Below, piece by piece: positions 19,201-27,688 of a stretch of 64,000 bases of DNA (position 1 is the first letter of the stretch; the number at the start of each line of letters is the position of its first letter). A model generated the notes under the pieces. It ran no database searches. It saw nothing but the letters and a program-made list of their open reading frames with translations, and was not told the DNA's origin. The stretch is from Modestobacter italicus (GTDB taxonomy: Bacteria; Actinomycetota; Actinomycetes; Mycobacteriales; Geodermatophilaceae): NCBI RefSeq assembly GCF_000306785.1, contig NC_017955.1, positions 4,774,001 through 4,838,000 of the forward strand, given 5' to 3'. The position numbers were made by a program, and so were the translations under genes.

Positions 19201-19596
19201 TCAGCTGTAGGACTGCGGGTACCCGGGATCGGCCAGCGGCCCACCGACCGGCGCCGGCGGCGGGCCGTAGCTGTTCGGCCCCTCGGTGCCGGGCAGGAAG
19301 CCGGTCTGGATCAGCAGCAGGATGCCGCCGACGAGCGGGATGAGGCCGAACAGCAGCCACCAGGCGGAGTGGTCCCGGTCGTGCAGCCGGGTGACGGTCG
19401 AGCTGATCGACGGCACGATCGTCGCCAGCGCCACCAGGGCCCCGACGATGCCGTAGCCGGCACCGTAGTCAGAGCCGATCAGGGCGTCGATGACGGCAGC
19501 GACGATCGATGCCCCCAGGATCGGCAGGACGTAGGTCAACCAGAAGGTGCGGCGGGTGATCCGCCCGCGGGACACGTACCACTGACCGATGCTCAT
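19201..19596 (-). CDS. DUF805 membrane protein
   Basis: 131 residues. The N-terminal IGQWYVSRGRITRRTFWL, followed by about four hydrophobic segments and the TRLHDRDHSAWWLLFGLIPL signature, is typical of DUF805. The C-terminal tail is hydrophilic and Pro/Tyr/Gly-rich. Function unknown, integral to the cytoplasmic membrane. The paralogue at 21579 lies on the far side of the M20 peptidase and Lrp genes. The start is the ATG at 19596, preceded by AGGAGGAG. Confidence 0.85.
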   Translation of the reverse strand: MSIGQWYVSRGRITRRTFWLTYVLPILGASIVAAVIDALIGSDYGAGYGIVGALVALATIVPSISSTVTRLHDRDHSAWWLLFGLIPLVGGILLLIQTGFLPGTEGPNSYGPPPAPVGGPLADPGYPQSYS

Positions 19597-19700
19597 ATCG
19601 GCTCCTCCTACCAGTCCGAAGCCGTTCCGGATCCGGGCGGCGGCTCATCCTGGCGGCGCGGAGCCCCGCTGTCCTCCCCCGGGAGGGTGACCTCCCGCGG

Positions 19701-20972
19701 TCAGTCCGCGCCGCAGGAGCGCAGCACCGCCAGCACCAGCGCGCGGGTGACGGTGACGACCTCGTCGAGTTCCACCGCCTCGTGCGGGCCGTGCGCCAGC
19801 CGGACGTCGCCCGGGCCGTAGTGCAGCGTCGGGATCCCGGCGCCGGCGTACAGCCGCAGGTCGCTGCCGTAGGGCGCACCGCGCTCGCGCAGCTGGTCGC
19901 CGCCGGTGACGTCGGCGTGCCCGCCGGCGACAAGGTCGCGCAGCCCGACCCCGGCGGGCAGGTGGCCTCCGGCGAACTGGCCGCCGGACCAGCTGAGCAC
20001 CGGCGGGTGGTCGCGCAGGAAGGGGTCGCGCGCGGCCACCTCGGCCACGCACTGCTCCAGCTCGCGGCGGGCGGCGTCCGGGTCCTCCTCGATCCGCAGC
20101 CCCAGCCGGCCCTCGGCGACCAGCAGGTCCGGCACGCTGCTGGACCAGTCACCGGCGCGCACCCGGCCGACGACGATCGGGTACGGCACCGGGTACTCCC
20201 GCATGAGCGGCTCGACCGTGCGGTTGCGCCGTTCCGCCAGCTCGGCGAAGGCGCGGTGGAACGGCAGGTAGGAGTCCAGCGCGCTGTGCCCGGCGTAGGG
20301 CGTGCTGGCGTGGGTGGCCAGGCCGGACAGCTGCAGGGTGAACGTCAGCGCGCCGGCCGCACCGGTGATCAGGGTGCCGCTGGTCGGCTCGGTGATGATG
20401 CAGGCGTCCCCGGTGTGCCCGCGCTGCAGGGTGCCGAAGGCGCCCAGCCCGCCGTCCTCCTCGCCGATGACGAACTGCAGCGCCAGCCCGCGGCGCAGCC
20501 GGACGCCGGACCGGGCGACGGCCGCGTACGCCGCCAGGTTGGCCGCCACCCCGGCCTTCATGTCGCACGCGCCCCGGCCGTGCACCCGGGTCCCCCGCCA
20601 GGTCGGCTCGAACGGGTCGCTGCGCCAGGGCGCCAGGTCGCCGGGCGGGACGACGTCGACGTGCCCCTGCAGGACCAGCGCCGGCCGCTCGCCCGCGCCG
20701 TGCGCGGTGCCCACCAGCCCCCACGCCTCGCTGCGGTCGGCCTCCGTGCCGGGGAAGCCGGGCGCAGCGGTGAGCGCCGGCAGGTCCAGCGGCCACAGGT
20801 CGACGTCCAGGCCGAGGGCGGTCAGCTGCTTGGCCAGCACGTGCTGCACGTCGGACTCGGCGTCGGAACCGGTGACGCTGGGGACGGCGAGCAGCTCGGT
20901 CAGCGAGGCGGCCAGGCCGTCCCGGTCGACGGCGTCCACCGCCCGGGCCTCGAGGTCTGCCAGTCGCGACAT
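19701..20972 (-). CDS. M20 family peptidase/deacylase (ArgE/DapE type)
   Basis: 423 residues. Metal ligands are visible in LQGHVDVVPPGD, GRGACDMKAG, VIGEEDGG and a late AHGPHEAVE histidine, and a dimerisation/lid domain lies between about residues 190 and 300. The family hydrolyses amide bonds of N-acyl amino acids or dipeptides (acetylornithine, succinyl-DAP and others). The distance from arg and dap genes and the divergent Lrp regulator 138 nt away suggest a catabolic amino-acid deacylase under Lrp control rather than biosynthesis. ATG start with AGGAGG upstream. Confidence 0.85.
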   Translation of the reverse strand: MSRLADLEARAVDAVDRDGLAASLTELLAVPSVTGSDAESDVQHVLAKQLTALGLDVDLWPLDLPALTAAPGFPGTEADRSEAWGLVGTAHGAGERPALVLQGHVDVVPPGDLAPWRSDPFEPTWRGTRVHGRGACDMKAGVAANLAAYAAVARSGVRLRRGLALQFVIGEEDGGLGAFGTLQRGHTGDACIITEPTSGTLITGAAGALTFTLQLSGLATHASTPYAGHSALDSYLPFHRAFAELAERRNRTVEPLMREYPVPYPIVVGRVRAGDWSSSVPDLLVAEGRLGLRIEEDPDAARRELEQCVAEVAARDPFLRDHPPVLSWSGGQFAGGHLPAGVGLRDLVAGGHADVTGGDQLRERGAPYGSDLRLYAGAGIPTLHYGPGDVRLAHGPHEAVELDEVVTVTRALVLAVLRSCGAD

Positions 20973-21110
20973 GGGTCCTCCTGCGCTCGACGATCATTTT
21001 GTTGCTGAGCGTAGGAAGCAGGTCGTTTCGCGCATGTTGCGGCGCGCACGCGTCCGTGTGCGATCTTCTGCCGTTTCAGGCCTTTTCACGCAAGGAACTA
21101 CGATGCAGCG
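20973..21110. promoter_or_regulatory. Divergent promoter region with candidate Lrp operator and -10 box TACGAT
   Basis: This 138-nt gap is visibly richer in A and T than its surroundings. TACGAT (21099-21104) ends 6 nt before the Lrp GTG, indicating a leaderless transcript. CGCAC...GTGTGCG around 21048-21065 is a weak dyad that could bind the regulator. The site is a guess. Confidence 0.45.
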
Positions 21111-21569
21111 GTGGACGACATCGACCGCCAGCTGGTGTCCCGCCTGGTCCGCGACGGGCGCGAGCCCTACGCCGACCTCGCGCGCGCGGTCGGGCTCTCG
21201 CTGTCGGCCACCAAGCGCCGGGTCGACCGGCTCGTCGACGAGGGGGCGATCCGCGGCTTCACCGCGGTGGTCGACCCGGTGGTCATGGGCTGGGCGCTGT
21301 CGGCGTCCGTCGAGCTGTTCACCACCGGCACGGTGCCGTTCGAGCGGATGCGCCGGGACCTGGACGCCATGCCCGAGGTGGTGTCCGCCTCGACGGTCTC
21401 CGGCGGGGCCGACGCCATGCTGCGGGTGGTCGCCTCCGACGCCGGGCACCTGGAGCGGGTGATCAGCCGGCTGCGCGACCTGCCCTACGTGCAGCAGACC
21501 AACACCGTGCTGCTGCTGAGCAGCCTGCTGTCCCGACCGACGCCGCTGACGACCGACGGCCCGCGCTGA
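21111..21569 (+). CDS. Lrp/AsnC family transcriptional regulator
   Basis: 152 residues. The N-terminal helix-turn-helix (DDIDRQLVSRLVRDGREPYA, then ARAVGLSLSATKRRVDRL) is followed by a beta-alpha sandwich RAM/AsnC ligand-binding domain (about residues 60-140). Such regulators bind amino acids and usually control a neighbouring transport or catabolic gene, here most likely the divergent M20 hydrolase. GTG start 6 nt after the TACGAT box. The last 15 residues are a Thr/Pro-rich tail. Confidence 0.9.
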   Translation: MDDIDRQLVSRLVRDGREPYADLARAVGLSLSATKRRVDRLVDEGAIRGFTAVVDPVVMGWALSASVELFTTGTVPFERMRRDLDAMPEVVSASTVSGGADAMLRVVASDAGHLERVISRLRDLPYVQQTNTVLLLSSLLSRPTPLTTDGPR

Positions 21570-21578
21570 GCCCGGGGC

Positions 21579-22049
21579 TCAGCCCCAGTAGGGCGGTGCG
21601 GACGGCGGCGGGACCGGCGGGCCGGACGGCGGCGCCGCCGGCGGCGGGAACACCGGCTGCTGGAACAGCGGGGGCTGGGCGGAGCCGTTGCGCGGGCCGT
21701 ACCGGTTGGGTCCCGCCTGCCCGGGCAGGAAGCCGTTGAGGACCAGCAGCGCGAAGCCGCCGACGAGGGGCACGAAGGCGAGCAGCAACCACCACGCCGG
21801 CATGCCGAGGTCGTGCAGCCGTGCCGCGCTGGAGGAGACGGACGCCGGCAGGGTCAGCAGTGCGACGGCGACCACCATCGGCCCGTAGGGCGAGGCGCCG
21901 GCCGCGATCGCGTCGAGGTCGCTGTTGCCCATCGCCAGGTCGGCGAACAGGCCCAGCACCGCCAGGCCGGCCAGCGGCAGCGTGTAGTGCAACCACCAGG
22001 TCCGCCGGTCGATGCGCCCGCGGCGCACGTACCACTGCCAGAAGCTCAC
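21579..22049 (-). CDS. DUF805 membrane protein (second copy)
   Basis: 156 residues, paralogous to the protein at 19201: FWQWYVRRGRIDRRTWWLHY at the N-terminus, SAARLHDLGMPAWWLLLAFVPLVG and LLVLNGFLPGQAGPNRYGP. About four membrane segments plus a longer cytoplasmic Pro-rich tail ([16 protein letters not shown]). It converges with the Lrp gene, whose stop is only 10 nt away. Function unknown. Confidence 0.85.
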   Translation of the reverse strand: MSFWQWYVRRGRIDRRTWWLHYTLPLAGLAVLGLFADLAMGNSDLDAIAAGASPYGPMVVAVALLTLPASVSSSAARLHDLGMPAWWLLLAFVPLVGGFALLVLNGFLPGQAGPNRYGPRNGSAQPPLFQQPVFPPPAAPPSGPPVPPPSAPPYWG

Positions 22050-22110
22050 GCCACCAGTCTCCCCCGTCCCGGCCGCCGCGCGGCGGAGGCGTCCGCGGAA
22101 ACTCGCGCGG

Positions 22111-23001
22111 TCAGTCGACGACGGGCTCCCGGCGGCCGGAGCCCAGTGCCCGCTGCGCCGCCGCGAGCACCGCGACGACGTCCCGGCCGAAGTGCACGTC
22201 GCAGGGGTGGGCGCCCCCGGTGAGCGCGGCCGCCTGCAGCTCGGTGACCGCGACCTGGTGGGCCTCCACCGCCACCCGCCCCTCCGGCAGCAGCACCAGC
22301 CGGCCGGCGTCGCCGTGCACCCAGGTCTCGATGCCCGAGGCCAGCGGGGCGGCCGTGGACGACACGGTCACCGTGCTCGCCCGGTCGTCGGGGTGGGTGA
22401 GCACCAGGTGGACGGTGTCGCCGCGACCCGCGCCGGCCTGCACCGCGCTGACCGGGCCCAGCGCCGGAACCAGCAGCGCCAGCGCGTGCGGCCCGACGTC
22501 CCACAGCGCGCCGTGCTCGTGCCGCCAGGGCGAGGCGTCGAACGGGGAGCCGGCCAGCGAGCCGAGCCAGGTCACCGCGCCGCCGGCGAGGGTGGTCCGG
22601 GCGGCCTGCTCCAGCCAGGTCGACGTCGCCGTCCGGAACCGGTTGGTGAAGAAGACCAGCGAGGCGACGCCGGCGGCGTCGACGGCGGCGACCACCCGGT
22701 CGGCAGCGGCGGTCGAGAGCGCGACCGGCTTCTCCAGCAGCAGGTGCTTGCCGGCGGCCGCCGCGCGCTCGGCGAGCGGGGCCTGCACGTCCGGCGGCAG
22801 CGCGAAGCTCACCGCGTCGACGTCGGCGAGCAGGGCGTCGAGATCGTCGGTGCCGTACACGTCGAACTGGGCGCCGACCGCCTTGGCCTTCGCCAGGTCC
22901 CGGCCCCAGACGCCGACCAGCTCCGCGTCGGGGTGCCCGGCCAGCGACGAGGCGTGCACGTCGCTGGCCCAGAACCCGGTGCCGAGCACGCCGAAGCGCA
23001 T
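22111..23001 (-). CDS. Gfo/Idh/MocA family oxidoreductase
   Basis: 296 residues. The N-terminal Rossmann fold has MRFGVLGTGFWASDVHASSL and LLEKPVALS, the EKP motif typical of the family, with the C-terminal mixed beta-sheet substrate domain after residue 120. Members oxidise or reduce sugars, inositols or bile pigments with NAD(P). No substrate can be assigned. Its ATG at 23001 lies one base after the upp stop, so it is probably translated from the upp transcript. Confidence 0.85.
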   Translation of the reverse strand: MRFGVLGTGFWASDVHASSLAGHPDAELVGVWGRDLAKAKAVGAQFDVYGTDDLDALLADVDAVSFALPPDVQAPLAERAAAAGKHLLLEKPVALSTAAADRVVAAVDAAGVASLVFFTNRFRTATSTWLEQAARTTLAGGAVTWLGSLAGSPFDASPWRHEHGALWDVGPHALALLVPALGPVSAVQAGAGRGDTVHLVLTHPDDRASTVTVSSTAAPLASGIETWVHGDAGRLVLLPEGRVAVEAHQVAVTELQAAALTGGAHPCDVHFGRDVVAVLAAAQRALGSGRREPVVD

Positions 23002-23002
23002 G

Positions 23003-23626
23003 TCAGACGGCGCCGAACTGGCGGTCGCCGGCGTCGCCGAGCCCGGGGACGATGTAGGCGTTCTCGTTGAGCCGCTCGTCGACGCTGGCGGTGAAGACGC
23101 GCAGCGGCAACCCGCTCTCCTCCAGCCGGCGCAGGCCCTCGGGGGCGGCCAGCGCGCAGAGCACGGTGATGTCGGTGGCGCCCCGGTCGGTGAGCAGGGT
23201 GCAGCAGTTCACCAGCGAGCCGCCGGTGGCCAGCATCGGGTCGAGGACGAACACCGCGCGGCCGACCAGCGACTCCGGCAGCGAGGCCATGTAGGGCTCC
23301 GGCTCGAAGGTGACCTCGTTGCGGGCCAGCCCGACGAAGCCCATCTGCGACTCGGGGAGCATCCCGTGGGCGGTGTCGGCCATGCCGAGCCCGGCGCGCA
23401 GCACCGGCACGATCAGCGGCGGGGCGGCCAGCCGGAAGCCGATCGTGTCGGTGACCGGGGTGGTGATCGGCTCCTCGGCGACCTCGAGGTCGCGGGTGGC
23501 CTCGTAGACCAGCATCTGGGTGAGCTCGCGCAGCGCGGCGCGGAACGTCGCGTTGTCCGTGCGCTCGTCGCGCATGCGGGACAGGCGGGCGCGGGCGATC
23601 GGGTGGTCGACGACGGTCAGCTGCAC
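23003..23626 (-). CDS. upp: Uracil phosphoribosyltransferase
   Basis: 207 residues from the GTG at 23626 (VQLTVVDHP). A GTG three codons further upstream is possible but would overlap the inferred transcription start. The PRPP loop DPMLATGGS, the YEATRDL and [10 protein letters not shown] segments and the C-terminal [12 protein letters not shown] uracil-binding region are all present. It converts uracil and PRPP to UMP. Uracil can come from Cdd and the phosphorylases encoded elsewhere in the window. M. tuberculosis upp (Rv3309c) is likewise next to pmmB. Confidence 0.95.
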   Translation of the reverse strand: MQLTVVDHPIARARLSRMRDERTDNATFRAALRELTQMLVYEATRDLEVAEEPITTPVTDTIGFRLAAPPLIVPVLRAGLGMADTAHGMLPESQMGFVGLARNEVTFEPEPYMASLPESLVGRAVFVLDPMLATGGSLVNCCTLLTDRGATDITVLCALAAPEGLRRLEESGLPLRVFTASVDERLNENAYIVPGLGDAGDRQFGAV

Positions 23627-23633
23627 GCCGCAC

Positions 23634-23639
23634 ACCGTA
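23634..23639 (-). promoter_or_regulatory. -10 box TACGGT, probable leaderless start of upp
   Basis: TACGGT on the minus strand ends 7 nt before the GTG at 23626, which supports that start over the GTG at 23635. Confidence 0.55.
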
Positions 23640-23715
23640 ACGGCCGCGCCCCCGGCCCCCCGCCCCGTGGAGCGGCACGGCCCGATGGGGAGCCGTGCCG
23701 CAGCGCGGCTCCCCC

Positions 23716-24159
23716 TCAGGTGGCGCGGCGCTCCAGCCCGGCCGGGCCCGGGACCGCGTCGTGGTGGCAGCGCGCCTGGTAGGCCAGCAGGTCGGCCAGC
23801 CTGACCCGGCGGTGCCGGCGCGGCTGGTCGTAGGGGAGGACGCCGGAGTCCAGCAGCCGGACGAGGGTGGGCCGGCTGATGCCGAGCAGGTCGGCGGCCT
23901 CCTGGGTGGACAGCACCGGCTCGTGGCAGGACAGCGTGACCGGGCGCCCCTCGGCCAGGGCCTCCGCGGCGAGCCCGAGGACCTCCAGCAGCTCCGGAGG
24001 CAGGGCGAGGGGGCCACCTCCGGCACCCGAGACGGTCCAGGAGGTGCCCGCCGGGAGGGCCGCGACCAGCTCCCGCAGCTGCTGGGTGGCGGCCCCGTCG
24101 GCCGGCGGGTCGATGGTGTGTTCAGCAGCAGCAGCCGGGGAGTGCACGTCGCGCAGCAT
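23716..24159 (-). CDS. Excisionase/MerR-like helix-turn-helix regulator
   Basis: 147 residues. The C-terminal half carries [20 protein letters not shown] followed by a wing with [14 protein letters not shown], the excisionase-family HTH found in many VapB-like antitoxins and small regulators. The N-terminal half is an uncharacterised helical region. Such proteins are often paired with a PIN-domain toxin, but none is adjacent here: upp lies downstream and the mrp operon diverges. An AT-rich dyad just upstream (24178-24192) could be its operator, so it may regulate itself or the mrp genes. The start is the ATG at 24159, and the ribosome binding site is weak. Confidence 0.75.
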   Translation of the reverse strand: MLRDVHSPAAAAEHTIDPPADGAATQQLRELVAALPAGTSWTVSGAGGGPLALPPELLEVLGLAAEALAEGRPVTLSCHEPVLSTQEAADLLGISRPTLVRLLDSGVLPYDQPRRHRRVRLADLLAYQARCHHDAVPGPAGLERRAT

Positions 24160-24177
24160 AGGCCGATCCCGTCCCAA

Positions 24178-24207
24178 TTCGAACAAATCGAAAGACGTTG
24201 TTAGGCT
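24178..24207. promoter_or_regulatory. Candidate operator dyad and mrp promoter
   Basis: TTCGA-ACAAA-TCGAA (24178-24192) is a perfect 5-bp dyad in an unusually AT-rich patch, 19 nt from the regulator start. TAGGCT at 24202-24207 fits a plus-strand -10 box serving mrpA, with a leader of about 70 nt. Confidence 0.45.
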
Positions 24208-24281
24208 GTCCTGGTCGCCGCGTCGTCCACGACCGTCGCGCCGTCCCCCCGAGCCGCCGTCCGTCCGACCCCGGGAGACGC

Positions 24282-27164
24282 ATGACCGCACTGCTCGCCC
24301 TGCACCTCGTGGCCGCCGTGGCCGCTCCCCTGCTCGTGCGCTGGTGGGGGCGGTCGGCCCTCCTCGTCCTGGCGCTCGTGCCGGCGGTGGCCTTCGGCTG
24401 GGTGCTGGCGCAGCTGGGTGCGGTCACCGGCGGCGACGCGGTCACCGAGACGACGCCGTGGGTGCCCACGCTCGGCCTGTCGATCACGCTCCGGCTGGAC
24501 GCGCTGTCGCTCACCCTGGCGGGCCTGGTCACCGGCGTGGGCGCGCTGGTGCTGGTCTACTGCGCGCGCTACTTCGAGCCCGGCGACGAGGGGCTGGGCC
24601 GGTTCGCCGGGAACCTGACCGCGTTCGCCGGCTCCATGCTCGGCCTGGTCCTGGCCGACGACATGCTCCTGCTCTACGTCTTCTGGGAGCTCACCACCGT
24701 CTTCTCGTTCCTGCTGATCGGCGGCTCGGGCCGGCGGCTCGCCGGGCGGCGCGCGGCCAGCCAGGCGCTGGTGCTCACCACCGCCGGCGGGCTGGCGATG
24801 CTCGTCGGGCTGATCCTGCTCGGGCAGGCCAGCGGCAGCTACCTGCTGTCCGAGGTCGTCGCCGACCCGGGCAGCGGCCCGCTGGTGACCGCCGGCGCGC
24901 TGCTGGTGCTGGTCGGCGCGATCACCAAGTCGGCGATGGTGCCCTTCCACTTCTGGCTGCCCGCCGCGATGGAGGCGCCCACCCCGGTCAGCGCCTACCT
25001 GCACGCCGCTGCGATGGTGAAGGCCGGGATCTACCTCGTCGCCCGGCTGGCCCCCGGCCTGGCCGACGTGCCGGGTTGGCGGCCGGTCGTGCTGGGCCTG
25101 GGCGTGGCCACCATGCTGGTGGGCGGGTACCGGGCGCTGCGGCAGCACGACCTGAAGCTGCTGCTGGCGTTCGGCACGGTCAGCCAGCTGGGCTTCCTCA
25201 TGGTGCTGGTCGGCGCCGGCAGCGCCGAGCTGGCCGCCGCCGGGCTGACGATGACCGTCGCCCACGCGCTGTTCAAGTCCACCCTCTTCCTCACCGTCGG
25301 CGTCATCGACCACGCCACCGGCGTCCGCGACCTGCGCCGGCTGTCCGGGCTGGGCCGGCGGCTCCCGGCGCTCGCGGTGATCGGCACGCTGGCCACCGCG
25401 TCGATGGCCGGGCTGCCCCCGCTGCTGGGCTTCGTCGGCAAGGAGGCCGCCTTCACCGCCCTGCTGGACGGCGGCCTCGCCGACCGCACCGCCGCGCTGC
25501 TGGTGCTGGCCGGCATCGTGCTCGGCTCGGTGCTCACCGCGGCCTACTCGGCCCGCTTCCTCTGGGGCGCCTTCGCCCGCAAGCCGGGGCTGGCCGCGAC
25601 CGAGCCCGCCGAGCTCGTGCACCCGCCCGGGGCGCTGTTCCTGGCCGCGCCCGCGCTGCTGGCGCTGGCCGGCCTGGTCGCCGGCCCGGCCAGCCCGCTG
25701 CTGGACCCGCTCGTCGCCGCCTACGCGGAGACGCTGCCGCTCGTCGCCGACGAGGCCGAGCACCTGGCGCTGTGGCACGGCCTGCAGCCCGCCCTCGCCC
25801 TCTCCGCGCTGACCGTGCTCGGCGGCGCCGCGCTGTTCGCGCTCCGGGAGCGGGTCGGCCGGGTGCAGCAGCGGCTGGCGGTCGGGGCCTCGGCCGACGA
25901 GGGCTACTGGAACACCATGCAGGCCCTCGACCGGGTCGCGGTGCTGGTCACCGGCACCACCCAGCGCGGCTCGCTGCCGGCCTACCTGGGCACCATCCTG
26001 GTCGTCGTCCTGGCGCTGCCCGGCTCGGTCCTGCTGTTCCGGGCGCCGTGGCCGGACGAGTGGCGCGCGTGGGACTCCCCGGTCCAGGCGCTGGTGGGTG
26101 CGACCGCGCTGGTCGCCGCGGTGCTGGCCATCCGGATCCGGCAGCGGCTGTCGGCCGTGCTGGTCGTCGGGGTCACCGGCTACATGCTCGGCGTGCTCTT
26201 CATCCTGCAGGGCGCGCCCGACCTGGCGCTGACCCAGTTCCTGGTCGAGACGCTGACGCTGGTCACCTTCGTGCTGGTGCTGCGCAAGCTGCCCAAGGAC
26301 ATCACCGAGCGGCACCGCCCCCGGGAGCGCGCCTTCCGCGGGGTGGTCGCGGTCTGCGTCGGGGCGTTCATGGCCGCCGTCGGCGCCGTGGCGCTGGCCT
26401 CACGGACCGCCGAGCCGGTGTCGGTCGACTACCCCGCGGAGGCCTACGCCTTCGGCGGCGGGCAGAACATCGTCAACGTCACCCTGGTGGACATCCGCGC
26501 CTGGGACACCCTCGGCGAGATCTCGCTGCTGGTCGTGGCGGCCACCGGCGTGGCCAGCCTGGTGTTCCTGCGCCGCCGCACCGGCGCCGTCGAGCGCGCC
26601 TCCGGCGAGGTCCGGACCACCCCGGCCCGGGCCCGGTGGGCCCCGCGCAACCAGTGGCTGGCCGCCAGCGCCCTGCTGCCGCCGCAGCGGCGGTCGGTGG
26701 TGCTCGAGGTCGTCACCCGGGTGCTGTTCCACACGATCATCGTGTTCTCCCTCTACCTGCTGTTCACCGGGCACAACCAGCCCGGCGGCGGTTTCGCCGG
26801 CGGGCTGGTGGCCGGGCTCGCGCTGGTGCTCCGCTACCTGGCCGGCGGCCGGTACGAGCTGGGCGAGGCCGCGCCGGTCGACCCGGGCCTGCTGCTCGGC
26901 GCCGGGCTGCTGTTCTCCGGGGTCACCGGGGTGGTCGGGCTGGCGCTGGGCGCCGAGGTGCTGCAGACGGCGATCCTCGAGACGACGCTGCCGGTGCTGG
27001 GCGACGTCAAGCTCGTGACCTCGCTGTTCTTCGACATCGGCGTCTACCTGATCGTGCTCGGCCTGGTGCTCGACGTGCTCCGCAGCCTGGGCGCGGAGCT
27101 GGACCGCCAGGTCGACGAGGACGACCCCATCGACTCCGCTCCCGACGAGGTGATCGTGCGATGA
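24282..27164 (+). CDS. mrpA: Multisubunit Na+/H+ antiporter MrpA with fused MrpB domain
   Basis: 960 residues. The N-terminal proton-translocating core resembles NuoL: ELTTVFSFLLIG, the SAMVPFHFWLPAAMEAPTPV motif and the HAAAMVKAGIYL helix lie within residues 100-270. A DUF4040-type MrpA region (QGAPDLALTQFLVETLTLV, about residue 645) follows. The last 170 residues (FHTIIVFSLYLLFTGHNQPG, GGGFAGGLVAG) are an MnhB domain fused in frame, so there is no separate mrpB. The complex exchanges cytoplasmic Na+ for external H+, for pH and salt homeostasis. The ATG at 24282 has GGGAG upstream, and the longer TTG start at 24198 lacks a site. The stop overlaps mrpC by 4 nt. Confidence 0.95.
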   Translation: MTALLALHLVAAVAAPLLVRWWGRSALLVLALVPAVAFGWVLAQLGAVTGGDAVTETTPWVPTLGLSITLRLDALSLTLAGLVTGVGALVLVYCARYFEPGDEGLGRFAGNLTAFAGSMLGLVLADDMLLLYVFWELTTVFSFLLIGGSGRRLAGRRAASQALVLTTAGGLAMLVGLILLGQASGSYLLSEVVADPGSGPLVTAGALLVLVGAITKSAMVPFHFWLPAAMEAPTPVSAYLHAAAMVKAGIYLVARLAPGLADVPGWRPVVLGLGVATMLVGGYRALRQHDLKLLLAFGTVSQLGFLMVLVGAGSAELAAAGLTMTVAHALFKSTLFLTVGVIDHATGVRDLRRLSGLGRRLPALAVIGTLATASMAGLPPLLGFVGKEAAFTALLDGGLADRTAALLVLAGIVLGSVLTAAYSARFLWGAFARKPGLAATEPAELVHPPGALFLAAPALLALAGLVAGPASPLLDPLVAAYAETLPLVADEAEHLALWHGLQPALALSALTVLGGAALFALRERVGRVQQRLAVGASADEGYWNTMQALDRVAVLVTGTTQRGSLPAYLGTILVVVLALPGSVLLFRAPWPDEWRAWDSPVQALVGATALVAAVLAIRIRQRLSAVLVVGVTGYMLGVLFILQGAPDLALTQFLVETLTLVTFVLVLRKLPKDITERHRPRERAFRGVVAVCVGAFMAAVGAVALASRTAEPVSVDYPAEAYAFGGGQNIVNVTLVDIRAWDTLGEISLLVVAATGVASLVFLRRRTGAVERASGEVRTTPARARWAPRNQWLAASALLPPQRRSVVLEVVTRVLFHTIIVFSLYLLFTGHNQPGGGFAGGLVAGLALVLRYLAGGRYELGEAAPVDPGLLLGAGLLFSGVTGVVGLALGAEVLQTAILETTLPVLGDVKLVTSLFFDIGVYLIVLGLVLDVLRSLGAELDRQVDEDDPIDSAPDEVIVR

Positions 27165-27688
27165 CCCCGACCGTCGTCCTGCCGGTGGTCATCGGCGGCC
27201 TCTACGCCGCCGGCGTCTACCTGCTCCTGGACCGCAGCCTGACCCGCGTCCTGCTCGGCTTCCTGCTGCTGGGCAACGCCACCAACCTGCTGCTGCTCTC
27301 CTCCGGCGGGCCGGCCGGGCTCGCGCCGATCCTCGGGGTCGCCGAGCCCGAGGAGATGAGCGACCCGCTGCCGCAGGCGTTCGTGCTCACCGCGATCGTG
27401 ATCACCTTCGGCATCTCCGCCTTCCTGCTGGCGATGATCTACCGCTCCTGGCGGCTGGTCCGCCAGGAGGTGGTCGGCGTTGACGAGGAGGACCGCCGGG
27501 TCGCCGCCCGGGAGGCGATGGACGCCGACGACCTCGACCCCGACGACCTCGACCCCGACGACCGGCCGGCCGCGCACGCCGACAGCCTGCCCGGCGACCG
27601 GGACGCCGAGGCCGCGCTGCAGCGCCTGCACCCGGGCATCGCCTCCGACGACGTGGGCCTGCCCCCGACCCTGCGGAGCCGCTCGTGA
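27161..27688 (+). CDS. mrpC: Na+/H+ antiporter subunit MrpC
   Basis: 175 residues. Three membrane helices of the NuoK-like MrpC family lie in residues 5-100 (GLYAAGVYLLLDRSLTRVLL, LLGNATNLLLL, ALTAIVITFGISAFLLA-like segment). The remaining 70 residues are a hydrophilic, strongly acidic cytoplasmic tail with repeated DDLDP units, longer than in most MrpC proteins. It overlaps mrpA and mrpD by 4 nt. Confidence 0.93.
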   Translation: MTPTVVLPVVIGGLYAAGVYLLLDRSLTRVLLGFLLLGNATNLLLLSSGGPAGLAPILGVAEPEEMSDPLPQAFVLTAIVITFGISAFLLAMIYRSWRLVRQEVVGVDEEDRRVAAREAMDADDLDPDDLDPDDRPAAHADSLPGDRDAEAALQRLHPGIASDDVGLPPTLRSRS

